A DNA stretch of 6,110 nt, from NCBI GenBank assembly GCA_030654645.1, contig JAURXC010000027.1:1-6110 (forward strand), given 5' to 3'. Of the stretch, positions 1-6,004 are shown piece by piece. The notes beneath the pieces were generated by a model that ran no database searches, was not told the DNA's origin, and was given only the letters and a program-made list of their open reading frames with translations. Each line of letters begins with the position of its first letter. The first letter of the stretch is position 1. This DNA is from Deltaproteobacteria bacterium. GTDB taxonomy: Bacteria; Desulfobacterota; Desulfuromonadia; Geobacterales; Pseudopelobacteraceae. Position numbers and translations under genes: made by a program.

Positions 1-506
1 GCATCCGTGTCTCCGTGGACCAACATCAACTGCAGCGGGCAGAACGGGGTGAATTCGGAACGACCGGCCGGGCCCAGAGCCAGCAAGGCTATTTTTGGCA
101 TACGCTCCGCAAACAGCCCCAGCTGCTCCATGGCATATGTAATCAGCGTGGAGCTTATTCTGTTCAGGCAGACCATGCTCATCTGGTAAAAGGCGGGAGC
201 TGCCTGGAAAAGTTCCATATGTCGATACAGCTCCGTGTAAAAAAGGTTTATCAGTTCCTTGAGGCGGCTCGGCTGCCTTGTCTCGGAGATTTCATTCAAT
301 AGCCCGTCAAGTCGTTTTGTCAGCGTATCATGTTCCTCCGTCAGTTTCTCCAGAGTGGAGGAAGCCTTGGAAAACAGTTCTTCCGCTGTACCGAAATTGC
401 CGGAAGCGACCTGTTCCAGCAGTATCTGCCGGTAAGTTGTCGCAAAATCCCTGGCCGCGCGCCATGCGGTTATGTCATTCCCCTTTGCGGAAACCAGAAA
501 GGTCAT
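1..506 (-). CDS. DUF294-like nucleotidyltransferase-fold protein, N-terminal part (3' end outside window)
   Basis: Reading the minus strand from the ATG at 506 gives 168 codons without a stop; the gene leaves the window at base 1. The start overlaps the symporter stop in a TAATG junction, with GGAGG four bases before the ATG. Residues 1-140 are helical and charged, with a likely coiled-coil stretch at about 40-75. This resembles the helical region in front of the nucleotidyltransferase fold in DUF294/GlnD-like proteins. Residues 145-151 read GPAGRSE, matching the family's G-S-x-G-R-x-E turn. The segment that normally carries two metal-binding aspartates a few residues later reads C156-P-L-Q, so catalysis looks lost. 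No cNMP-binding or CBS domain precedes it. DUF294 proteins are often encoded beside symporters of this type, so a role in controlling the transporter is the best guess. Family assignment is by motif only; function is inferred. Confidence 0.7.
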   Translation of the reverse strand, partial: MTFLVSAKGNDITAWRAARDFATTYRQILLEQVASGNFGTAEELFSKASSTLEKLTEEHDTLTKRLDGLLNEISETRQPSRLKELINLFYTELYRHMELFQAAPAFYQMSMVCLNRISSTLITYAMEQLGLFAERMPKIALLALGPAGRSEFTPFCPLQLMLVHGDTD

Positions 507-2035
507 TAGTCCTCCGGGCAATCGTGTACGTTTATGCGTAAAAATTTACGAATACTGTCGGACGGGGGGGCTGTAATAAGTGAAACCAGGATCATCGTGA
601 TTAATACCAGCGGAGCCCCGATAAATGCCGATGAAGTCATTGGAAAGAGAGTTGAGAGCAGTGGCAACGCATCTCCGGCAATAACCGATGAAAATGTTAT
701 CACCACCCCCAGCAACATCCCGCTGATGACTCCGGCGGAATTTGCCCGGCACCACCAGATTCCGAGCAGGAACGCAGGAAAGATCGTGTTGCCGGCCAAT
801 GCAAAGGCAAATGCGGCTATTTCAGCGATCATCCCCCAAGGCTTGAGCGTCAGAACCATCACGATAACCGCCAGGATCAGGAAAAAACCTTTGGCCGCGA
901 AGACCTTGTCCGCTTCGGACGCATTGGGACGGATCAGGCGGGGATAGATGTCATAGGAGAACGATGCCGACCCTGTTATCAACAATCCGGCAGTGGTGGA
1001 AAAAGCGGCGCTGATCCCGCCCGCCGCCAACAGGCCTACCACCCACAGCGGAAGCCCTCCCAGGCTGGCCGCGGTCAACACTACCATGTCGGCCGCATTA
1101 GTGTCAGCGGCATTGAAAGGCACGCCGGCCCGTGCTTCAAAAAGGCGGGCCAGCACGCCGAAGACCGGCGCGGACCAGTAGATCAGAACGATAAAAATCA
1201 GGCCCCATACAACGCCCCAGCGTGCGTCGCGGATGCCGGGCACCATGTAGAAACGTGACAGCACATGCGGCAGCCCTGCAGTCCCGAACATCAATGTAAA
1301 GCAGAGCGCCAGCCATTGGAACGGGGAGGCGCCGGAAAAGGGATCCGACCAGCAGAAACCGAACTGTTGCTGCAGATCGATGATGGCGGCGCCGTAGCCG
1401 AACTGGGGCAGGATCCAGAAGTAGCCCAGCTTGCGGGTCAGCAGCATCAGAGGCAGGATGAAGGTCGTGATCAGCACGAAGTACTGCAGCTTCTGGTTGC
1501 GGGCAACCCCCAGAGTGCCTGATATCACCACAAAAGACGCCAGCAGCGAGGCGCCGATCAATACGGCCGGAGTGTAGTCAATGCCGAACAACCAGGAGAC
1601 CAGCAGCGCAATGCCGCGAAACTGGGCCACGCTGTAGATGATAGTGATGGCGATCGAAATCAGTGCCGCCAAGGTGCGCGCCGTTTCTGATTCGTAACGG
1701 AATCCCACGAAATCCGGTGTGGTGAATTTGCCGAAGCGCCTGATCTGGGTGGCCATCAACACCAGCAGCAGTACATAGCCCCCGGTCCAACCGACAACAT
1801 AAGCCATTGCAAAATAGCCCTTGAGATAGAACATTCCGGCCAGTCCCAGAAAACTGGCGGCGCTCATCCAGTTACTGGCAATTGATGCTCCGATGCCGAC
1901 CCTGCCCGAATAACCTCCGCTGAAGCCGTACTCCGTGGTCTGTTTTTTACTGGTACGCAACCCGGAAACGAGAAAAAGGACGAACATGCCGACCACGATG
2001 GCAAGCGGCAACAGCTGTACGGTATTGTTCGCCAT
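506..2035 (-). CDS. Sodium:solute symporter, VC_2705/ActP-like (SSS family)
   Basis: This is a 509-residue inner-membrane transporter, the usual length for the solute:sodium symporter family, with about 13 hydrophobic segments. Family-like stretches are ASNWMSAASFLGLAG at 53-67, GTAGLPHVLSRFY at 251-263, and the small-residue block AAGGISAAFSTTAGLL at 337-352, which matches the SSS signature. An YDIY-type segment follows at 361-364. It should import a small organic anion with Na+. Acetate or a related monocarboxylate is likely from the resemblance to ActP, but the sequence does not prove the substrate. The start at 2035 directly abuts the stop of the DUF4212 gene (TAA-ATG), and its ribosome site GAGAAGGAG lies inside that gene. 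Its own TAA overlaps the ATG of the DUF294-like gene. A run of seven C (coding strand) sits about 20 codons before the stop. DUF4212 as small partner supports the VC_2705 subtype over plain ActP. Confidence 0.9.
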   Translation of the reverse strand: MANNTVQLLPLAIVVGMFVLFLVSGLRTSKKQTTEYGFSGGYSGRVGIGASIASNWMSAASFLGLAGMFYLKGYFAMAYVVGWTGGYVLLLVLMATQIRRFGKFTTPDFVGFRYESETARTLAALISIAITIIYSVAQFRGIALLVSWLFGIDYTPAVLIGASLLASFVVISGTLGVARNQKLQYFVLITTFILPLMLLTRKLGYFWILPQFGYGAAIIDLQQQFGFCWSDPFSGASPFQWLALCFTLMFGTAGLPHVLSRFYMVPGIRDARWGVVWGLIFIVLIYWSAPVFGVLARLFEARAGVPFNAADTNAADMVVLTAASLGGLPLWVVGLLAAGGISAAFSTTAGLLITGSASFSYDIYPRLIRPNASEADKVFAAKGFFLILAVIVMVLTLKPWGMIAEIAAFAFALAGNTIFPAFLLGIWWCRANSAGVISGMLLGVVITFSSVIAGDALPLLSTLFPMTSSAFIGAPLVLITMILVSLITAPPSDSIRKFLRINVHDCPED

Positions 2036-2326
2036 TTACTCCTTCTCCCCGCTGAGCGGTCGCACCCGGAAACGCAGGGTGCCCTCCAGGCTGTTTGATG
2101 TATGGCGGTCCATCCAGAGGTTGAACAGCACGCACAGGATGATGAACCAGAGCGGAAGAAACTGGCCGGTAAGCCAGAAATGCACCGGCAGGTTGAAGAT
2201 GGTCAGTTCATTCAGCAGCAGTTCGGAATAGTTGCGTTCCAATAAATAGATATAGATCTGAAGCCCGACGATAGCCGTCAGCCAGCTGACCAGGACCAGC
2301 TTGATTACGCGGGTTTCGGACTTCAT
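2036..2326 (-). CDS. DUF4212 small membrane protein, putative symporter small subunit
   Basis: From the ATG at 2326 the product has 96 residues and two hydrophobic helices, at about residues 8-28 and 53-72. The stretch LPVHFWLTGQFLPLWFI resembles the family pattern of a G/L-P-x-x-FW motif, a Q, and a second helix ending near a WMDR turn. DUF4212 proteins (TIGR03647 type) are encoded immediately before VC_2705-type symporters and are thought to be their small subunit. The gene order here, with TAA touching the symporter ATG, fits exactly. An in-frame ATG at 2383 would add 19 residues and has GGGGGA seven bases upstream. I prefer 2326 because GGAG stands five bases before it, the length then fits the family, and the extra residues look unlike a membrane-protein start and cover an A/T inverted repeat. 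No convincing promoter is visible in the 100 bases upstream, so read-through from trmB is possible. Confidence 0.8.
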   Translation of the reverse strand: MKSETRVIKLVLVSWLTAIVGLQIYIYLLERNYSELLLNELTIFNLPVHFWLTGQFLPLWFIILCVLFNLWMDRHTSNSLEGTLRFRVRPLSGEKE

Positions 2327-2344
2327 CGTAGCTCCGCAAGGCCT

Positions 2345-2364
2345 GAAAAAACTTAGGTTTTTTC
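2345..2364. repeat. Perfect A/T-rich inverted repeat before the DUF4212 gene
   Basis: Arms GAAAAAAC (2345-2352) and GTTTTTTC (2357-2364) pair perfectly around a 4-base loop TTAG. The element lies between the trmB stop and the preferred DUF4212 start, in what would be that gene's leader. With only two G-C pairs per arm the RNA hairpin is weak. It could be a poor terminator for trmB, a leader element, or chance. It would be coding if the upstream ATG at 2383 were the true start. Confidence 0.4.
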
Positions 2365-2428
2365 TCATTGATGTCTCGTCCATGACTTTTCCCCCGGCGG
2401 TTTCCCGCGACTTTCGATCAGTTGATTA

Positions 2429-3058
2429 CTAAATGTCGGCCACGGACCGTTTCCTGTAATGAACGTAATAGATCTGTTTGCCCTCATCCAGAAAACGCCG
2501 CATATATTTGGAGACCGGATATCCATCCAGCACGTGACGGTAACTGTCGGGGGACAGCATGTTGTCGAAGCCGTCTTGCCCAACCATGAATTCGGCCACA
2601 TCCAGGCCATAGTCATCAAAGTCTGTTGCAAAATAGAAATCGGCGCCGGGCATTAAAAACCCGGACAGATAGGCGACAAAACCGGTGTTGACCAGGCGGC
2701 GTTTTCTGTGGCGCAGCTTGGGCCACGGGTCCGGGCAGTTGATGATCACGGCCTGCAAAGACCCGGGAAGAATACAGGCTTCCATGAAACTCCTGGCTTC
2801 GGCCCGCAAAACGCGTACGTTGGGCAATCCCGATTTGTCGATCCGCTTGCAGGTCTTGATACAGCCCTTGTTATAGAAATCCAGAGCGATGAAATTCAGT
2901 TCCGGGTGCATTTCGGCCATCTGGACCACGAAATCGCCGACTCCGCAGCCGATTTCCAGCGCCAGCGGGCTGTCATTCCCGAAAATAACGTCCCACTTTG
3001 GTGGTGGATCGTTGTCCTGCCAGTTAAGGAAGGAAGGTGAGGTGTTAGGAATCAGCAT
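2429..3058 (-). CDS. trmB: tRNA (guanine-N7-)-methyltransferase TrmB
   Basis: This 209-residue cytosolic SAM-dependent enzyme forms m7G at position 46 of the tRNA variable loop. The SAM-binding motif LEIGCGVGDF is at 34-43, followed by an acidic D60 at the end of the second strand. The TrmB signature PDPWPKLRHRKRRLV is at 109-123, with the proposed catalytic Asp in PDPW, and ATDFDDY is at 144-150. The C-terminal part SKYMRRFLDEGK (183-194) stands where relatives usually have T-K-F/Y-E, so the conserved Glu is Met here. Length and domain order fit the family, and nothing suggests truncation. The start at 3058 has AAGGA about eight bases upstream and an extended -10 (TGTTATAAT) on the minus strand at 3094-3086. 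It reads away from the Rrf2 gene. The stop is TAG at 2431-2429. Confidence 0.93.
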   Translation of the reverse strand: MLIPNTSPSFLNWQDNDPPPKWDVIFGNDSPLALEIGCGVGDFVVQMAEMHPELNFIALDFYNKGCIKTCKRIDKSGLPNVRVLRAEARSFMEACILPGSLQAVIINCPDPWPKLRHRKRRLVNTGFVAYLSGFLMPGADFYFATDFDDYGLDVAEFMVGQDGFDNMLSPDSYRHVLDGYPVSKYMRRFLDEGKQIYYVHYRKRSVADI

Positions 3059-3085
3059 GATCCGTCCTTGGGTTGAAATTTTCCG

Positions 3086-3094
3086 ATTATAACA
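3086..3094 (-). promoter_or_regulatory. Extended -10 promoter element for trmB
   Basis: On the minus strand this reads TGTTATAAT, a perfect TATAAT with the TGn extension. The -35 region at normal spacing is C-rich and poor, as is common for extended -10 promoters. Transcription would begin roughly 20 bases before the trmB ATG. Confidence 0.6.
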
Positions 3095-3162
3095 TAGGTT
3101 GTGTAGTGGGGGGAGTGATTTTTAGCTATTTGGAAACGGATGGAAGCAGCTGAAAAAAACAG

Positions 3163-3189
3163 TTGACAGACTGGTTATTAATCTATAGG
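3163..3189 (+). promoter_or_regulatory. Candidate sigma-70 promoter of the Rrf2-cysK-reductase operon
   Basis: A perfect -35 TTGACA (3163-3168) stands next to an A7 tract (3153-3159). The best -10 is TATAGG at 3184-3189 with a short 15-base spacer; TAGGAA at 3186-3191 gives a 17-base spacer but a poorer box. Either choice puts the transcript start within about ten bases of the ATG at 3200, or at it. The -10 lies inside the inverted repeat at 3181-3199, so a repressor bound there would block the promoter. Confidence 0.5.
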
Positions 3190-3199
3190 AATAGTAGAC
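3181..3199. promoter_or_regulatory. Candidate Rrf2 operator, site A
   Basis: ATCTATA, five spacer bases and AGTAGAC form an imperfect 7-5-7 inverted repeat; TCTA in the left arm matches TAGA in the right. It overlaps the predicted -10 and ends directly before the Rrf2 ATG. It aligns without gaps to elements at 3680-3698 and 5987-6005. Autoregulation by the encoded regulator is inferred. Confidence 0.4.
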
Positions 3200-3661
3200 A
3201 TGATCTCGAAGAAAACGAAATACGCGTTAAAAGCGCTGATGTATCTTGCAAGCCAATCGCCGGACGAACCGGTTCTGATTTCGGAACTGGCCCGGGAAGA
3301 GAGGATTCCGCGGAAATTTCTCGAAGCGATCCTGCTGACGCTCAAAAATTCGGGTATTCTTCACAGCAAGGTTGGCAAGGGGGGCGGCTACTCTCTGGCC
3401 AGGGAACCGCGCAACATTACGATCGGCAGCATTGTCAAGGTGCTGGAGGGGGGATACGCCCCGGTTCAATGCCTTAACGAGTCTGCCGCACAGGGATGTG
3501 ACGAGTGCGGAGACCCTTCCAGTTGCGGTATCCGCCTGGTGATGTCCGACGTTTTGCAGGCTCTCAGCGCGGTTCTGGAGACATCAACACTGGCCGACAT
3601 GATTGAACGTTCCGCAAATGCCGAGCGGACCAAGTCAAAGATAGTTGACTTCAGCATCTAG
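3200..3661 (+). CDS. Rrf2-family transcriptional regulator with four cysteines
   Basis: This 153-residue protein begins MISKKTKYALKALMYLA, the standard opening of Rrf2/IscR/CymR regulators, which fixes the start. The winged helix-turn-helix covers about residues 26-68: recognition region IPRKFLEAILLTLKNSGIL and wing SKVGKGGGYSLAR. C91, C100, C103 and C109 give spacing C-x8-C-x2-C-x5-C. IscR and NsrR, from memory, use three cysteines spaced x5-x5 and x4-x5, so cluster binding is plausible but not the textbook pattern. CymR-type cysteine regulators lack such a set. The gene is followed 60 bases later by cysK and then a siroheme reductase, so control of cysteine and sulfide assimilation is the likely job. 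AGGA nine bases before the ATG is a modest ribosome site. Whether it senses an Fe-S cluster, cysteine or its precursor cannot be read from the sequence. I avoid the names iscR and cymR for that reason. Confidence 0.9.
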   Translation: MISKKTKYALKALMYLASQSPDEPVLISELAREERIPRKFLEAILLTLKNSGILHSKVGKGGGYSLAREPRNITIGSIVKVLEGGYAPVQCLNESAAQGCDECGDPSSCGIRLVMSDVLQALSAVLETSTLADMIERSANAERTKSKIVDFSI

Positions 3662-3679
3662 TTTTTTGCCGTGCGATAT

Positions 3680-3698
3680 ATCTACTAAATCCATGGAT
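3680..3698. promoter_or_regulatory. Candidate Rrf2 operator, site B (weak)
   Basis: ATCTACT, five bases and CATGGAT align without gaps with the elements before the Rrf2 gene and before the gene at 6054: ATCTA, the T at column 15 and the GA at columns 17-18 are shared. Its own symmetry is poor (four of seven arm positions). It overlaps the perfect palindrome at 3686-3701, so the true protein-binding element here could be either. Confidence 0.3.
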
Positions 3699-3701
3699 TT
3701 A
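3686..3701. promoter_or_regulatory. Perfect 16-bp palindrome upstream of cysK
   Basis: TAAATCCATGGATTTA is its own reverse complement over all 16 bases and has no spacer. It ends 20 bases before the cysK ATG and just before the ribosome site. It could be an operator for an internal cysK promoter, or an RNA hairpin in the Rrf2-cysK intergenic transcript. No good -35/-10 pair is visible around it. Confidence 0.45.
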
Positions 3702-3721
3702 ACAGCGAGAGGAGATCACCA

Positions 3722-4675
3722 ATGAGCAAAATTTATCAGGACAATTCCCAGTCAATCGGCAACACACCGTTGATCCGGCTCAACCGGGTCACCGACGGCG
3801 CCAAGGCAACCGTGCTTGCCAAAATCGAGGGGCGCAACCCAGCCTATTCAGTCAAGTGCCGCATCGGCGCCAATATGATCTGGGATGCCGAGAAACGCGG
3901 AGTTCTCAAGCCGGGAGTGGGGATCATCGAGCCGACCAGCGGCAACACCGGCATCGCCCTGGCATATGTAGCAGCGGCCAGTGGATATTCACTTACCCTG
4001 ACCATGCCGGAGACCATGAGCATCGAGCGCCGTCGGGTGCTGGCCGCGCTGGGCGCCAACCTGATCCTTACACCGGGCTCCGAAGGCATGAAGGGCGCCA
4101 TCAACAGGGCCGAGGAGATGGCTGCCGCTGAACCGCTGAAGTACTTCCTGCCGCAGCAGTTCAAGAATCCGGCCAATCCCGAGATTCACGAAAAGACCAC
4201 CGGCCCGGAAATTTGGAACGACACCGATGGCGAAGTAGATGTTGTCGTAGCTGGCGTCGGCACCGGCGGCACCATCACCGGCATCTCGCGCTACATAAAA
4301 AACATCAAAGGGAAAAAAATCCTCTCGGTAGCGGTCGAACCGAAGGAGAGTCCGGTGATCAGCCAGCACCTGGCCGGTCTGCCGCTCCAGCCCGCTCCCC
4401 ACAAGATCCAGGGCATAGGCGCCGGGTTCATTCCCGACACTCTGGACCTGACCATGATTGACCGGGTCGAGCAGGTGGAGAGCAACGAAGCCATCGAATT
4501 CGCCAAGCGCCTGGCAAAGGAAGAGGGACTGCTGGTCGGCATCTCTTGCGGCGCCGCCGCTGCAGCTGCGGTACGGTTGGCAAGGCTGGATGAATTCGCC
4601 GGCAAGACGATCGTGGTCATCCTTCCCGACGGCGCCGAAAGGTATCTTTCAACCGCTCTCTTCGAGGGGATCTGA
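3722..4675 (+). CDS. cysK: Cysteine synthase A (O-acetylserine sulfhydrylase)
   Basis: This 317-residue PLP enzyme converts O-acetylserine and sulfide to cysteine and acetate in the cytosol. It is strikingly similar to E. coli CysK along its full length. The PLP lysine is K45 in SVKCRIG, the substrate loop TSGNTG is at 72-77, the phosphate-binding GVGTGGT is at 178-184, and S275 in GISCGAA stands where the pyridine-nitrogen serine is expected. HKIQGIGAGFIP at 227-238 is the CysK-type segment. The C-terminus ends soon after RYLSTALF, a few residues short of the E. coli protein. The ribosome site AGGAG (3710-3714) is seven bases before the ATG. The stop overlaps the next start as TGATG, so the reductase is probably translated in step with it. 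Placement after an Rrf2 gene and before a sulfide-making enzyme supports an assimilatory role. Confidence 0.97.
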   Translation: MSKIYQDNSQSIGNTPLIRLNRVTDGAKATVLAKIEGRNPAYSVKCRIGANMIWDAEKRGVLKPGVGIIEPTSGNTGIALAYVAAASGYSLTLTMPETMSIERRRVLAALGANLILTPGSEGMKGAINRAEEMAAAEPLKYFLPQQFKNPANPEIHEKTTGPEIWNDTDGEVDVVVAGVGTGGTITGISRYIKNIKGKKILSVAVEPKESPVISQHLAGLPLQPAPHKIQGIGAGFIPDTLDLTMIDRVEQVESNEAIEFAKRLAKEEGLLVGISCGAAAAAAVRLARLDEFAGKTIVVILPDGAERYLSTALFEGI

Positions 4676-5958
4676 TGACTGCTCGGATATCCGAATACCG
4701 CCTGGACGGCATCTATCGCCAACGGCAGGATGGTTTCTTCATGCAGCGGGTCAAACTTGCGGCCGGAGTTATCTCGGCCAGCCAGGCCAGGGCCGTCGCT
4801 ACCGCCGCGACCCGCTTCGGCCAGGGGACCATCCATCTGACCAGTCGTGGCAGCATGGAGATTCACTGGCTGAAAGAGGCCGACCTGCCCGAACTCAAGA
4901 ACTTCCTGGCCACGGTCGGGCTGACGTCCCGGGGAGCCTGCGGTGGCGCGGTGCGCGGCGTGACCTGCTCCAGCCAGGGCGCGGCCGGCTTTCCGGCGCT
5001 GGAGAGCATGGCGTGCCGCCTGCACCGGCACTTTACCGCCAACCCGCGCTTCGAGCGCCTTCCGAAGAAATTCAAGATCGGAATCGAGGCCGATACCGTC
5101 AGCCGGCGGCACCTGATACAGGATGTTGGACTGGTGCTGGCCGCCAGTGAGCCCTCCGCCACAAGCTACGACCTCTATCTGGCCGGCGGCCTGGGACGCG
5201 AACCGCAACCGGGCTTCCTGTTTGAAGCCGGTGTCGTTGAAAACCGCATTATCCCGCTGATTGAAGCGATTGCGCGGGTCTACGCGGCACATACACCGGC
5301 CGGCAAACGCCTCAAGCACCTGATCCGTGAGATCGGCGAGCACGAATTCCGCCACCTGGTGGCCCTGGAACCCACCGCCACGGAAGAACTGCCGCCGGTA
5401 ACCGGACTGCCCGAGAATCTTGTACCCTGCTCCGAGACAACACGCATCGTTGCCCGGGTTCCCGCCGGGGAGCTGAGCAGTGATCAGTTGACCGGACTGG
5501 CCGGTTTCGCCGACAGTTTTGGCGGCGGCATCCTGATGGTGACCGCGGATCAGGACATCGCCTTCCATGTTTCAACGGTTCTCGACCCGGCGGAAACGGA
5601 AGCAGCGCTTAAACTGGCCGGTTTCGGCGAATCACGGGTAACATTCCGGGTCTGCCCCGGCAGTCACCAGTGCCTGGTGGGGTTGACGCCAACCAGGGAC
5701 GTGGCCGCAACAGTGATCGCCGCGATGGGACCGCTGGCACGCAGCCTGCGCTGGGCGATCTCCGGCTGCCCCAACTCCTGCACCCAGCCGCAACTGGCCG
5801 ATTTCGGCATAGTCAGCTCCAGCCTGGTGAAGGACGACCAGGGGCAACGCAGCCCACGTTTCGATCTGTACCGCTTGGGCAGCGAGGGACTGGGGAATAT
5901 CGTGGATTGTTCGCTTACGCTGAACGGCTTGTGTGACCGGGTGCGGGAGATCGGCTGA
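4675..5958 (+). CDS. Siroheme/[4Fe-4S] nitrite/sulfite reductase, probably assimilatory sulfite reductase
   Basis: The 427-residue product has the duplicated half-domain layout of the siroheme reductases. An N-terminal ferredoxin-like part (about 10-80) contains LTSRGSMEIHW at 55-65. A first siroheme half carries GGAVRGVTC at 90-98 and LPKKFKIGIE at 129-138, with the basic residues that bind siroheme and substrate in relatives. A second ferredoxin-like repeat lies at about 255-325. The cluster ligands are complete: C327-x5-C333 and C365-x3-C369 in SGCPNSC, the latter cysteine bridging to siroheme in the family. It would reduce sulfite to sulfide (or nitrite to ammonia) with six electrons from ferredoxin or a similar donor. 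The neighbour cysK, overlapping by one base, argues for sulfite. It is shorter than the roughly 550-residue plant or NirA-type enzymes. Ribosome site GAGGGG lies in the end of cysK. I give no symbol because cysI, sir and nirA cannot be separated here. Confidence 0.88.
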   Translation: MTARISEYRLDGIYRQRQDGFFMQRVKLAAGVISASQARAVATAATRFGQGTIHLTSRGSMEIHWLKEADLPELKNFLATVGLTSRGACGGAVRGVTCSSQGAAGFPALESMACRLHRHFTANPRFERLPKKFKIGIEADTVSRRHLIQDVGLVLAASEPSATSYDLYLAGGLGREPQPGFLFEAGVVENRIIPLIEAIARVYAAHTPAGKRLKHLIREIGEHEFRHLVALEPTATEELPPVTGLPENLVPCSETTRIVARVPAGELSSDQLTGLAGFADSFGGGILMVTADQDIAFHVSTVLDPAETEAALKLAGFGESRVTFRVCPGSHQCLVGLTPTRDVAATVIAAMGPLARSLRWAISGCPNSCTQPQLADFGIVSSSLVKDDQGQRSPRFDLYRLGSEGLGNIVDCSLTLNGLCDRVREIG

Positions 5959-5977
5959 TCTCCCGGAGTCTTTTTTT
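5944..5977 (+). terminator. Hairpin with T7 at the end of the operon
   Basis: CGGGAGATC (5944-5952) and GATCTCCCG (5957-5965) form a perfect 9-bp stem around a GGCT loop. The reductase stop TGA (5956-5958) sits at the loop and 3' arm. A T7 run follows at 5971-5977, but five bases (GAGTC) separate it from the stem, so termination may be less efficient than at a canonical site. Confidence 0.65.
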
Positions 5978-6004
5978 AGCAGAATTATCTATATTGTTTA
6001 TAGA
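5976..6004 (+). promoter_or_regulatory. Possible promoter of the gene at 6054
   Basis: TTAGCA (5976-5981) and TATAGA (5999-6004) are separated by 17 bases, each matching four of six consensus positions. The surrounding region to about 6020 is very A/T-rich. The -10 coincides with the right arm of the inverted repeat at 5987-6005. Transcription would start near 6011, leaving a leader of about 40 bases that contains a (CAAG)3 repeat at 6024-6035. Confidence 0.35.

Noticed and set aside
15..302. Plus-strand open frames of 60-95 codons in the first 300 bases
   Set aside because: The minus frame here is open throughout, carries the GR-x-E motif, has a strong ribosome site and is coupled to the symporter. 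The plus frames look like noise.
534..947. A 137-codon plus-strand frame inside the symporter gene
   Set aside because: It lies wholly antisense to a clear SSS transporter, and its product shows no family features.
2397..2408. GCGG-TTTC-CCGC hairpin as a trmB terminator
   Set aside because: It has only a 4-bp stem and no T run follows it on the minus strand.
2365..2631. An 88-codon minus-strand frame overlapping the end of trmB
   Set aside because: It is out of frame inside trmB and has no ribosome site or recognisable sequence.
3147..3165. CAGCTG-A7-CAGTTG as an operator or hairpin
   Set aside because: The pairing is only six bases with one G-U and an all-A loop, and the right arm is part of the -35 box. 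It is better read as an A-tract beside a promoter.
4291..5568. A 425-codon open frame on the minus strand opposite cysK and the reductase
   Set aside because: It spans the junction of two well-identified genes on the other strand, has no recognisable domain and no ribosome site. It is a shadow of GC-biased codon use.
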